A stretch of 64,000 bases of DNA from Aristolochia californica (lineage: Eukaryota > Streptophyta > Magnoliopsida > Piperales > Aristolochiaceae). The stretch lies in assembly GCA_029961685.1 (NCBI GenBank), contig JARWKL010000012.1:11439955-11503954 (forward strand), given 5' to 3'. The notes below the pieces were generated by a model. That model worked only from the letters and a program-made list of their open reading frames with translations. It had not been told where the DNA came from and did not search any database. Position 1 is the stretch's first letter, and every line of letters starts with the position of its first letter. The position numbers and the translations under genes are program-made. Positions 1-11,445 of this stretch are shown here, one piece after another.

Positions 1-2720
1 GCAAAATAATGGCTTGTTTGATTCGGGCAAATATCCCGCCGCACGTTCACTATAGAATTTAATGAGTGTTTGTTATTCTCATTAAAAGCTTTGGAACCAT
101 AGGTCATTTGCATCTTTAACATGTTTCAAGCATGCATATCCATTTTCAAAACACGTGTAGAAGAATCCTCTTTCTTGTAAAATTTCAAGCTATTAGGGTT
201 GAACTAGTGGAATTTCCCAAACTTGGATAACAAAAATTTAGTGTTCATTTGTGGTGTGTGAATAAATTTTCATTGCTTACATTTGTTATTGTTTTAATTT
301 TTTTCCATACATAAACTCAAAGTTTTGATTTAAGAAAAAATTGTACATCTAAAATGGAGATGCATAATGCACAAATGTAGAGAGATATAATTCCAAAGAG
401 TGTCTGTGATTTTTAAGGATTGTGAGCTCTTTTCAGTTTTTAGTTCTCAAGTTTTGCAATCGTGGGGAAAAGGGGGAGGCGGGGGATTTTTAATTGAGTG
501 TTGACTCCTAATCCGTAAGTCATTTCTAAAAATAATATTGCCCGTGACGAATGAAAAATCACTTTACAATCATCCATGATTGTTAGGTCAGCTTTTTTTG
601 CAAACGGGCAAAATAATGGCTTGTTCAGCTCGAGTAAATATCCCGCCGCACGTTCACTTAAGAATTTAATGAGCGTTTGTTATTCTCATTAAAAGCTTTG
701 GATCCATAGGTCATTTGGATCTTTAACATGTTTCAAGCATGCATATCCATTTTTAAAACACATGTAGAAGAAATCTCTTGCTTGTAAAATTCCAAGCTAT
801 TAGGGTTGAATTAGTGGAATTTCCCAATCTTGGATAACAAAACTTTTGTGTTCATTTGTGGTTTGTGAATAAATTTTCTTTACTTACATTTTTTTTTTCC
901 GTACATAACCTCTAAAATTTTCATTTTGTTGTTATCAATTTGCCTTTTTTTTTTTTTTTACGGTATGAAGATTGAACGAAATCTCAAAATTTTGATTTAA
1001 GGAAAAAGTGTACATCTAAAATGAAAATGCACAATGCACAAATTTAGAAAGGGATAATTCCAAAGAGTGTCTGTAATTTTTAGGGATTGTAAGTTCTTTG
1101 TAGTTTTTATATCTCAGGATTTGCAATCGTCGGGAAATAGGGGAGCCGGGGGATTTTTAACAGAGTGTTGACTCCCTATCCATAAGTCATTTCTTACAAA
1201 AATATGGCCCGTTACACATGATAAATCACTTTACAATTCATCTATGATTGTTACGTCAGCTTTTTGCAAACGGGCAAAATAATGGCTTGTTTGACTCAGG
1301 TGAATATCCCACCGCACTTTCACTAGAGAATTTACTGTGCGTATGTTATTCTCTTTAAAAGCTTTGGATCCATAGGTCATTTGAATCTTTAACATGTTTC
1401 AAGCTTGCATATCCATTTTTAAAACACGTGTAGAAGAAATATCTTTCTTGTAAAATTCCAAGCAATTAGGGGTGACTTAGTGGAATTTCCCAAACCTGGA
1501 TAACAAAAGTTTGGTGTTAATTTTTGTTGTGTGAATAAATTTTCTTTACTCACATTTGTTATTGTTTTAAATTTTTTCCATACATAAACTCTCAAATTTT
1601 CAATTTGCTGTGATCTATTTGCCTTTTTTTGTTTACGAGAAGAAGGGAGAGAGAAAACTCAAAGTTTTGATTTAAGAAAAAGGTGTACATTTAAAATGGA
1701 GACGCACAGTGCACAAATGTAGAGAGAGATAATTCCAAAGAGTGTCTATAATTTTTGGGGATTTAAGCTCTTTTTAGTTTTTATATCTCAGGTTTTGCAA
1801 TCGTCGGGTAAAGGGGGACGCATGGGTGTTTTTAACTAAGTGTTGACTCCAAATCCGTAAGTCATTTCTTACAAAAATATAGCCCGTTACGGATGATAAA
1901 TCACATTACAATCATCTATGACTGTTAGGTATGCTTTTTTTAAACGGGCAAACTAACGGCTGGTTTGACTCTGGTAAATATCCCACAGCATGTTCATTGA
2001 GAATTTAATGAGCGTTTGTTATTCTCTTTAAACGATTTGGATCTATAGGTCATTTGCATCTTTAACATGTTTCAAGCATGCATATCCATTTTTAAAACAC
2101 ATCTAGAAGAAATCTCTTTCTTGTAAGATTCCATGCAATTAGGGTTGAACTAGTGGAATTTCCCAAACTTGGAAAACAAAACTTTTATGTTCTTATGTGG
2201 TGTGTGAATAAATTTTCAATACTTACATTTGTTATTGATTTAATTTTTTTTCACACACAAACTCTATAATTTTCATTTTGTTGTGATCTATTTGCCTTTT
2301 TTTGTTTACGGGATGAAGGGAGAGCGAAAACTCAAAGTTTTGAATTAAGAAAATAGTGTACATCTAAAATGGAGATGCACAATGCACAAATGTAGGGAGA
2401 GATAATTCCAAATAGTGTTTGTACTTTTTAGGGATTGTAAGATCTTTTTAGTTTTTTTATCTAAAGTTTTGCAATCCTCGGGAAAAGGGGGAGGCGGGGT
2501 ATTTTTAACTGACTGTGGACGCCCAATCCGTATGTCATTTCTTACAAAAATATAGCCCATTACTTATGATAAATCACATTACACTCATCTATGATTGTTA
2601 GGTCAGCTTTTTGCAAACGGGCAAAATAATGGCTTGTTTGACTCGGGTAAATATCCCACCGCACGTTCACATCAGAATTTAATGAGTGTTTCTTATTCTC
2701 ATTAAAAGCTTTGGTTCCAT
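1..2720. repeat. Satellite segment: partial monomer, then A-B-C-D tetramer
   Basis: After a partial monomer tail (1-100) this stretch holds A (101), B (708), C (1374) and D (2047), the canonical higher-order order. The first A is short because about 66 bp is missing at the word aactc (about 314-318): the sequence jumps from 'cataaactc' to 'aaagttttg'. In intact A copies aactc occurs on both sides of the missing part, the signature of a microhomology deletion. Confidence 0.85.
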
Positions 2721-3394
2721 TGGTCATTTCCATCTTTAACATGTTTCAACCATGCATATCCATTTTTAAAACACGTGTAGAAGAATTCTCTTTCTTGTAA
2801 AATTTGAAGCTATTAGGGTTGAACTACTGGAATTTCCCAAATTTGGATAACTAAAATTTTGTGTTCATTTGTGGTGTGTGAATAAATTTTCTTTTCTTAC
2901 ATTTGTTATTGTTTTAATTTTTTTTCATACATAAACTCTAAAATTTACATTTTGTTGTGATCTATTTACCTTTTTTTGTTTACGGCATGAAGGGAGAACG
3001 TAAACTCAAAGTTTTCATTTAAGAAAAAAGTGTACATCTAAAATGGAGATGCATAATGCACAAATGTAGAGAGATATAATTCTAAAGAGTGTCTTTGATT
3101 TTTAAAGATTGTGAGCTCTTTTCTGTTTTTAGTTCTCAGGTTTTGCAATCGTCGGGAAAAGGGGGTGGCGGGGGATTTTTAATTGAGTGTTGACTCCCAA
3201 TCCGTAAGTCATTTCTTACAATAATATTGCCCGTTACGAATGAAAAATCACTTTACAATCATCTATGATTGTTAGGTCAGCTTTTTACAAACGGGCAAAA
3301 TAATGGCTTGTTTGGCTCGAGTAAATATCCCGTCGCACATTCACTTCAGAATTTAATGAGCGTTTGTTATTCTCATTAAAGGCTTTGAATCCAT
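2721..3394. repeat. Representative type A satellite monomer
   Basis: Type A is recognised by 'gaattctctttcttg' followed by 'aaaatttcaagc' (here a variant), 'cccaaacttggataac' with 'aaaaatttt', 'tacattttgttgtgatc' then 'tatttacc', 'acggcatgaagggagaacg', 'agagagatataattcc', 'gtgatttttaaggattgtgagc', and a tail with 'caataatattgcccgttacg'. Other clear A copies start at 4742, 8792, 11446, 14092, 18359, 21606, 26219, 28917, 34301, 36318, 40994, 43659, 45678, 51035 and 55658. The subtype names are mine, assigned by eye; a distance tree of aligned monomers would confirm or redraw them. Confidence 0.8.
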
Positions 3395-4741
3395 AGGTCA
3401 TTTGCATCTTTAACATGTTTCAAGCACGCATATCCATTTTTAAAACACGTGTAGAAGAAATCTCTTTCTTGTAAAATTCCAAGCTATTAGGGTTGAACTA
3501 GTGGAATTTTCCAATCTTGGATAACAAAACTTTTGTATTCATTTGTGGTTTGTGAATAAATTTTATTCACTTACATTTTTAATTTTTTTTAATTTTTTCC
3601 ATACATAAACTCTAAAATTTTCATTTTGTTGTTATCAATTTGCCTTTTTTTTTTAACGGTATGAAGGGGGAGCGAAAACTCAAAATTTTGATTTAAGACA
3701 AAAGTGTACATCTAAAATGGAGACGCAGAATGCACGAATTTAGAAAGAGATAATTCCAAAGAGTGTCTGTAATTTTTAGGGATTGTAAGCTCTTTTTAGT
3801 TTTTATATCTCAGGTTTCGCAATCGTCGGGGAAAGGGGGAGGCGAGGTGTTTTTAACTGAGTGTTGGCTCCCAATCCGTCAGTCATTTCTTACAAAAATA
3901 TAGCCCGTTACGGATGAAAAATCACTTTACAATCATCTATGATTGTTAGGTAAGCTTTTTGTAAACGGGCAAAATATTGGCTTGTTTGACTCTCGTAAAT
4001 ATCCCACCGCACGTTCATTGAGAATTTAATGAGCGTTTGTTATTCTCTTTAAAAGCTTTGGATCCGTAGGTCATTTGCATCTTTAACATGTTTCAAGCAC
4101 GCATATCCATTTTTAAAACACGTGTAGAAAAAATCTCTTTCTTGTAAAATTCCAAGCTATTAGGGTTGAACTAGTGGAATTTCCCAATCTTGGATAACAA
4201 AACTTTTGTATTCATTTGTGGTTTGTGAATAAATTTTATTTACTTACATTTTTAATTTTTTTTAATTTTTTTCATACATAAACTCTAAAATTTTCATTTT
4301 GTTGTTATCAATTTGCCTTTTTTTGTTTACGGGATGAAGGGAGAGCGAAAACTCAAAATTTTGCTTTAAGAAAAAAGTGTACATCTAAAATTGAGATGCA
4401 CAATGCACAAATGTAGGGAGAGATAATTCCAAAGAGTGTTTGTAATTTTTAGGGATTGTAAGATCTTTTTAGTTTTTATATCTCAGGTTTTGCAATTGTC
4501 GGGAAAAGGGGGAGGCGGGGTATTCTTAACTGACTGTTGACTCCCAATCCGTATGTCATTTCTTACAAAAATATAGCCCATTACACATGATAAATCACAT
4601 TACAATCATCTATGATTGTTAGGTCAGCTTTTTGCAAACAGGCAAAATAATGGCTTGTTTGACTCGGGTAAATATCCCACTGCACGTTCAGTTCAGAATT
4701 TTATGAGTATTTGTTATTCTCATCAAAAGCTTTGGATCCAT
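2721..4741. repeat. Satellite segment: A, B with C-like tail, B/D hybrid
   Basis: Monomers start at 2721 (A), 3395 (B whose last third is C-like, with 'ttacggatga' and 'gttaggtaagctttttg') and 4068 (front B-like with cccaatcttgg; back D-like with gggatgaagggagagcg and atgtagggagag). No complete C or D is present here, so an A-B-C-D unit has collapsed to three monomers through hybrid formation. Confidence 0.75.
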
Positions 4742-7700
4742 AGGTCATTTTCATCTTTAACATGCTTCAAGCATGCATATCCATTTTTAAAACACGTGTA
4801 GAAGAATTATCTTTCTTGTAAAATTTCAAGCTATGAGGGTTGAACTAGTGGAATTTCCCAAACTTGGATAACAAAAATTTTGTGTTCATTTGTGGTGCGT
4901 GAATAAATTTTCATTACTTAAATTTGTAATTTTTTTAATTTTTGTCCATACATAAACTCTAAAATTTGTATTTTGTTGTGATCTATTTACCTTTTTTTGT
5001 TTACGGCTTGAAGCGAGAACGAAAACTCAAAGTTTTGATTTAAGAAAAAAGTGTATATCTAAAATAGAGATGCATAATGCAAAAATGTAGAGAGATATAA
5101 TTCCAAAGAGTGTCTGTGATTTTTAAGGATTGTGAGCTCTTTTCAGTTTTTAGTTCTCAGGTTTTGCAATCGTCGGTAAAAGGGGGAGGCTGGGGATTTT
5201 TCATTGAGTGTTGACACCCAATCCGTAAGTCATTTTTCACAATAATATTGCCCGTTACGAATGAAAAATCACTTTACAATCATCTATGATTGTTAGGTTA
5301 GCTTTTTGCAAACGGGTAAAATAATGGCTTGTTTGGCTCGGGTAAATATCCCGTTGCACGTTCACTTCAGAATTTAATGAGCGTTCGTTATTCTCATTAA
5401 AAGCTTTGGATCCAAAGGTCATTTGCATCTTTAACATGTTTCAAGCATGCATATCCATTTTTAAAACACGTGTAGAAGAAATCTCTTTGTTGTAAAATTC
5501 CAAGCTATTAGGGTTGAACTAGTGGAATTTCCCAATCTTGGATAACTAAACTTTTTTTTGTGTTCATTTGTGGTTTCTGAATAAATTTTTTTACTTACAT
5601 TTTTTATTTTTTTTAATTTTTTCCAAACATAAACTCTAATATTTTCATTTTGTTGTTATCGATTTTCCTTTTTTTTTTTTTATGGGATGAAGGGAGTGCG
5701 AAAACTCAAAGTTTTGATTTAAGAAAAAAGTGCACATCTAAAATGGAGATGCACAATGCACAAATGTAGGGAGAGATAATTCCAAAGAGTGTTTGTAATT
5801 TTTAGGGATTGTAAGATCTTTTTAGTTTTTATATCTCAGGTTTTGCAATCGCCGGGAAAAGGGGGAGGTGGGGGATTTTTAATTGAGTGTTGACTCCCTA
5901 TCCATAAGTCATTTCTTACAAAAATATAGCCCGTTACACATGATAAATCTCTTTACAATTCATCTATGATTGTTAGGTCAGCCTTTTGCAAAGGGGCAAA
6001 ATAATGGCTTGTTTGACTCGGGTAAATTTCCCACCGCACTTTCACTAGATAATTTCATGTCCGTATGTTACTCTCTTTAAAAGCTTTCAATCCATAGGTC
6101 ATTTGCATCTTTAACATGTTTCAAGTCTGCATATCCATTTATAAAACACATGTAGAAGAAATCTCTTTCTTATAAAATTCCAAGCTACTAGGGTTGAACT
6201 TGTGGAATTTCCCAAACTTAGATAAAAAAATTTTGTGTTAATTTTTGGTGTGTGAATAAATTTTCTTTACTTACATTTGTTATTGTTTTAAATATTTTCC
6301 ATACATAAACTCTAAAATTTTCAATTTGCTGTGATCTTTTTGCCTTTTTTTTGTTTTACGGGGTGAAGGGAGAGAGAAAACTCAAAGTTTTGATTCAAGA
6401 AAAAAGTGTACATTTAAAATGGAGACGCATAGTGCACAAATGTAGAGAGAGATAATTTCAAAGAGTGTCTGTAATTTTTAGGGAATTTAAGCTCTTTTAA
6501 GTTTTTATATCTCAGATTTTGCAATCGTCGGGTAAAGGGGGAGGCGGCGTGTTTTTAACCGAGTATTGACTCCCAATCAGTAAGTCATTTCATACAAAAA
6601 TATAGCCCGTTACGGATGATAAATCACTTTACAATCATCTATGATTGTTAGGTAAGCTTTTTGTAAACGGGCAAAATAATGGCTTGTTTGACTCTGGTAA
6701 ATATCCCACCGCACGTTCATTGAGAATTTAATGAGCGTTTGTTATTCTCTTTAAAAGCTTTGGATCCATAGGTCATTTGCATCTTTAACATGTTTCAAGC
6801 ATGCATATCCATTTTTCAAACACGTGTAGAAGAAATCTCATTCTTGTAAAATTTCATGCAATTAGGGTTGAACTAGTAGAATTTCCCAAACTTGGAAAAT
6901 AAAACTTTTGTGTTCATTTGTGGTGTGTGAATAAATTTTCTATACTTACATTTGTTATTGTTTTAATTTTTTTTCACACATAAACTTTAAAATTTTCATT
7001 TTGTTGTGATCTATTTGCCTTTTTTTTTACGGGATGAAGGGAGAGTGAAAACTCAAAGTTTTGATTGAAGAAAAAAGTGTACATCTAAAATAGAGATGCA
7101 CAATGCACAATTGTAGGGAGAGATAGTTCCAAAGAGTGTTTGTAATTTTTAGGGATTGTAAGATCTTTTTAGTTTTTATATATCAGGTTTTGCAATCGTC
7201 GGGAAAAGGGGGAGGCGGGGTATTTTTAACTGACTGTTGACTCCCAATCCGTATGTCATTTCTTACAATAATATTGCCCGTTACTCATGATAAATCAATT
7301 TACAATCATCTATGATTCTTAGGTCAGCTTTTTGCAAACGGGCAAAATAATGGCTTGTTTGACTCGGGTAAATATCCCACCGCACGTTCACTTCAGAATT
7401 TAATGAGCGTTTGTTATTCTCATTAAAAGCATTGGATACATAGGTCATTTGCATCTTTAACATGTTTCAAGCATGCATATCCATTTTTAAAACACGTGTA
7501 GAAGAATTCTCTTTCTTGTAAAATTTCAAGCTATTAGGGTTGAACTAGTGGAATTTCCCAAACATGGATAACAAAAATTTTGTGTTCATTTGTGGTGTGT
7601 GAATAAATTTTCTTTACTTACATTTGTTATTGTTGTAAGTTTTTTTTTCACACATAAGCTCTAAAATTTTCATTTTGTTGTGATCTATTTCCCATTTTTT

Positions 7701-8791
7701 GTTTACAGGATGAAAGGAGAGCGAAAACTCAAAGTTTTGATTTAAGAAAATAGTGTACATCTAAAATGGAGATGCACAGTGCACAAATGTAGGGAGAGAT
7801 AATTCCATAGAGTGTTTGTAATTTTTAGGGATTGTAAGATCCTTTTGGTTTTTATATCTCAGGTTTTGCAATCGTAGGGAAAAGGGGGAGGCGGGGGATT
7901 TTTAATTGAGTGTTGACTCCTTATCCACAAGTCATTTCTTAAAAAAATATAGCCCGTTCAACAAGATAAATCACTTGACAATTCATCTGTGATTGTTAGG
8001 TCAGCTTTTTGCAAACGGGCAAAATAATGGCTTGTTTGACTCGGCTAAATTTCCCACCGCACTTTCACTAGAGAATTTAATGTGCGTATGTTATTCTCTT
8101 TAAAAGCTTTGGATCCATAGGTCATTTGCATCTTTAACATGTTTCAAGCTTGCATATCCATTTTTAAAACACGTGTAGAAGAAATCTCTTTCTTGTAAAA
8201 TTCCAACCTATTAGGGTTGAACAAGTGGAATTTTCCAAAATCGATAAAAAAAGTTTTGTGTTAATTTTTGGTGTGTGAATAAATTTTCTTTACTTACATC
8301 TGTTATTGTTTTAAATTTTTTCCATACATAAACACTAAAATTTTCAATTTGCTATGATCTATTTGCCTTTTTTTGTTTACGGGATGAAGGGAGAGAGAAA
8401 ACTCAATGTTTTGATTTAAGAAAAAAGTGTACACTTAAAATGGAGACGCACAGTGCATAATTGTAGGGAGAGATAATTCCAAAGAGTGTCTGTAATTTTT
8501 AGGGAATTTAAGCTCTTTTTAGTTTTTATATCTCAGGTTTTGTAATCGTCGGGTAAAGGGGGAGGTAGGGTGTTTTTAACTATGTGTTGACTCCCAATCC
8601 GTAAGTCATTTCTTACAAAAATATAGCCCGTTACGGATGAAAAATCACTTTACAATCATCTATGATTGTTACGTCAGCTTTTTGTAAACGGGCAAAATAA
8701 TGGTTTGTTTGACTCTGGTAAATATCCCGCCGCACGTTCACTTTAGAATTTAATGAGTGTTTGTTATTCTCAGAAAAAGCTTTGGATCCAT
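4742..8791. repeat. Satellite segment: A, B/D, C, D, A/D, C (left copy of a duplicated block)
   Basis: Monomers start at 4742 (A), 5416 (B front, D middle, B-like tail), 6096 (C), 6770 (D), 7442 (A front, D middle, B-like tail) and 8119 (C). The same unusual succession, with the same hybrid monomers and the same expanded T tract in 'aaactttttttt(g)tgttc', reappears at 36318-40357. The two stretches are therefore copies of one ancestral block. Confidence 0.8.
6096..6769. repeat. Representative type C satellite monomer
   Basis: Type C is recognised by a change from gcatgcat to g(c/t)ttgcat or similar after the anchor, 'gtgttaatttttggtgtgtg' in place of gtgttcatttgtgg, 'caatttgctgtgatc', 'gggagagagaaaactc', 'gtgtacatttaaaatggag' followed by 'acgca(c/t)agtgc', 'agagagagataatt', 'agggaatttaagctc', and a tail with 'gggtaaagggggaggcgg', 'ttacggatgataaatcac' and 'gttaggtaagctttttg'. 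Other C copies start at 1374, 8119, 10137, 12780, 19592, 22861, 24873, 28237, 30262, 32953, 37668, 39686, 42348, 47033, 49008, 57365 and 60055. Confidence 0.85.
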
Positions 8792-11445
8792 AGGTCATTT
8801 GCATCTTTAACATGTTTCAAGCATGCAGATCCATTTTTAAAACACGTCTAGAAGAATTCTCTTTCTTGTAAAATTTTAAGCTATTAGGGTTGAACTAGTG
8901 GAATTTCCCAAACTTGGATAACAAAAAATTTTTCTTCATTTGTGGTGTGTGCAAAAAATTTCATTACTTACATTTGTTATTGTTTTAATTTTTTTCCATA
9001 CATAAACTATTAAATTTACATTTTATTGTCATCTATTTACCTTTTTTTGTTTACGGCATGAAGGGAGAAGGAAAACTCAAAGTTTTGATTTAAGAAAAAA
9101 GTGTACATCTAAAATGGAGATGCATAATGCACAAATGTAGAGAGATATAATTCCAAAGAGTGTCTGTGATTTTTAAGGATTGTGAGCTCTTTTCAGTTTT
9201 TAGTTCTCAAGTTTTGCAATCGTCGGGAAAAGGGGGAGGCGGAGGATTTTTATTTGAGTGTTGACTCCCAATCCGTAAGTCATTTCTTTCAATAATATTG
9301 CCTGTTACGAATGAAAAATCACTTTTTGCAATCCTCTATGATTGTTAGGTCAGCATTTTTTGCAAACGGGCAAAATAATGGCTTGTTTGGCTCTAGTCAA
9401 TATCTTGCCGCACGTTCACTTATGAATTTAATGAGCGTTCGTTATTCTCATTAAAGGCTTTGGATCCATAGGTCATTTGCATCTTTAAAATGTTTCAAGC
9501 ATGCATATCCATTTTTCAAATACGTGTAGAAGAAATCTCTTTCTTGTAAAATTCCAAGCTATTAGGGTTGAACTAGTGGAATTTCCCAATCTTGGATAAC
9601 AAAACTTTTGTGTTCATTTGTGGTTTGTGAATAAATTTTCTTTACTTACATTTTTTTTTTCCATACATAACCTCTAAAATTTTCAATTTGTTGTTAACAA
9701 TTTGCCTTATTTTTTTCTTTTTACGGTATGTAGGCGGAGCGAAAACTCAAAATCTAGATTTAAGAAAAAAGTGTACATCTAAAATGGAGATGCATAATGT
9801 ACGAATTTAGAAAGAGATAATTCCAAAGAGTGTCTGTAATTTTTTGGGATTGTAAGCTCTTTTTAGTTTTTATATCTCAGGTTTTGCAATCGTCGGGAAA
9901 TGGGGGAGGCGGAGGATTTTTAACTCAGTGTTGACTCCCTATCCATAAGTCATTTCTTACAAAAATATAGCCCATTACATATGATAAATCACTTTACAAT
10001 TCATCTATGATTGTTAGGTCAGCTTTTTGCAAATGGGCCAAATAATGGTTTGTTTGACTCGGGTAAATATCCCACCGCACGTTCACTAGAGAATTTAATG
10101 AGCGTATGTTATTCTCTTTAAATGCTTTGGATCCATAGGTCATTTGCATCTTTAACATGTTTCAAGCTTGCTTATCCATTTTTAAAATGATATTAGGGTT
10201 GAACTAGTGGAATTTCCCAAACGTGAATAACAAAAGTTTTGTGTTAATTTTTGGTGTGTGAATAAATTTTCATTACTTACATTTGTTATTGTTTTAAATT
10301 TTTTTCATACATAAACTCTAAAATTTTAAATTTGTTGTGATCTATTTTCCTTTTTTTGTTTACGGGTTGAAGGGAGAGAGAAAACTCAAAGTTTTGATTT
10401 AAAAAAAAAGTGTACATTTAAAATGGAGACGCACGGTGCACCAATGTAGAGAGAGATAATTCCAAAGAGTGTCTGTAATTTTTAGGGAATTTAAGCACTT
10501 TTTAGTTTTTATATCTCAGGTTTTGCAATCGTCGGGTAAAGGGGGAGGCGGGGTGTTTTTAACTAATTGTTGACTCCCAATCCGTAAGTCATTTCTTACA
10601 AAAATTTAGCCCGATACGGATGATAAATCACTTTACAATCATCTATGATTGTTAGGTAAGCTTTTTATAAACGGGGAAAATAATGGCTTGTTTGACTCTG
10701 GTAAATATCCCACCGCACGTTCATTGAGAATTAAATGAGCGTTTGTTAGTCTCTTTAAAAGCTTTGGATCCATAGGTCATTTGCATCTTTAACATGTTTC
10801 AAGCATGCATATCCATTTTTAAAACACGTTTAGAAGAAATCTCTTTCTTGTAAAATTCCATGCAATTAGGGTTGAACAAGTGGAATTTCCTAAACTTGGA
10901 TAAAAAAAGTTTTGTGTTAATTTTTGGTGTATGAATAAATTTTCTTTACTTACATCTGTTATTGTTTTAAATTCTTTCCATACATAAACTCTAAAATTTT
11001 CAATTTGCTATGATCTATTTGCCTTTTTTTGTTTACGGGATGAAGGGAGAGAGAAAACTCAATGTTTTGATTTAAGAAAAAAGTGTACACTTAAAATGGA
11101 GACGCACAGTGCACAATTGTAGAGAGAGATAATTCCAAAGAGTGTCTGTAATTTTTAGGGAATTTAAGCTCTTTTTAGTTTTTATATCTCAGGTTTTGTA
11201 ATCGTCGGGTAAAGGGGGAGGCAGGGTGTTTTTAACTGTGTTGACTCCCAATCCGTAAGTCATTTCTTACAAAAATATAGCCCGTTATGGATGAAAAATC
11301 ACGTTACAATCATCTATGTTTGTTAGGTCAGCTTTTTGTAAACGGGCAAAATAATGGATTGTTTGACTCCGGTAAATATCCCGCCTCACGTTCACTTTAG
11401 AATTTAATGAGTGTTTGTTATTCTCAATAAAAGCTTTGGATCCAT
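8792..11445. repeat. Satellite tetramer A-B-C'-D/C (first of a tandem pair)
   Basis: Monomers start at 8792 (A), 9470 (B), 10137 (C' with a ~43-bp deletion) and 10774 (D front, then C from about 10876). The deletion joins 'ccatttttaaaa' to 'atattagggttg', removing the CACGTG palindrome. Shared details with the next tetramer, such as 'atttctttcaataatatt', 'ggtatgtaggcggagcg' and the C' deletion, show that the two tetramers come from a recent tandem duplication with a 2.65-kb offset. Confidence 0.85.
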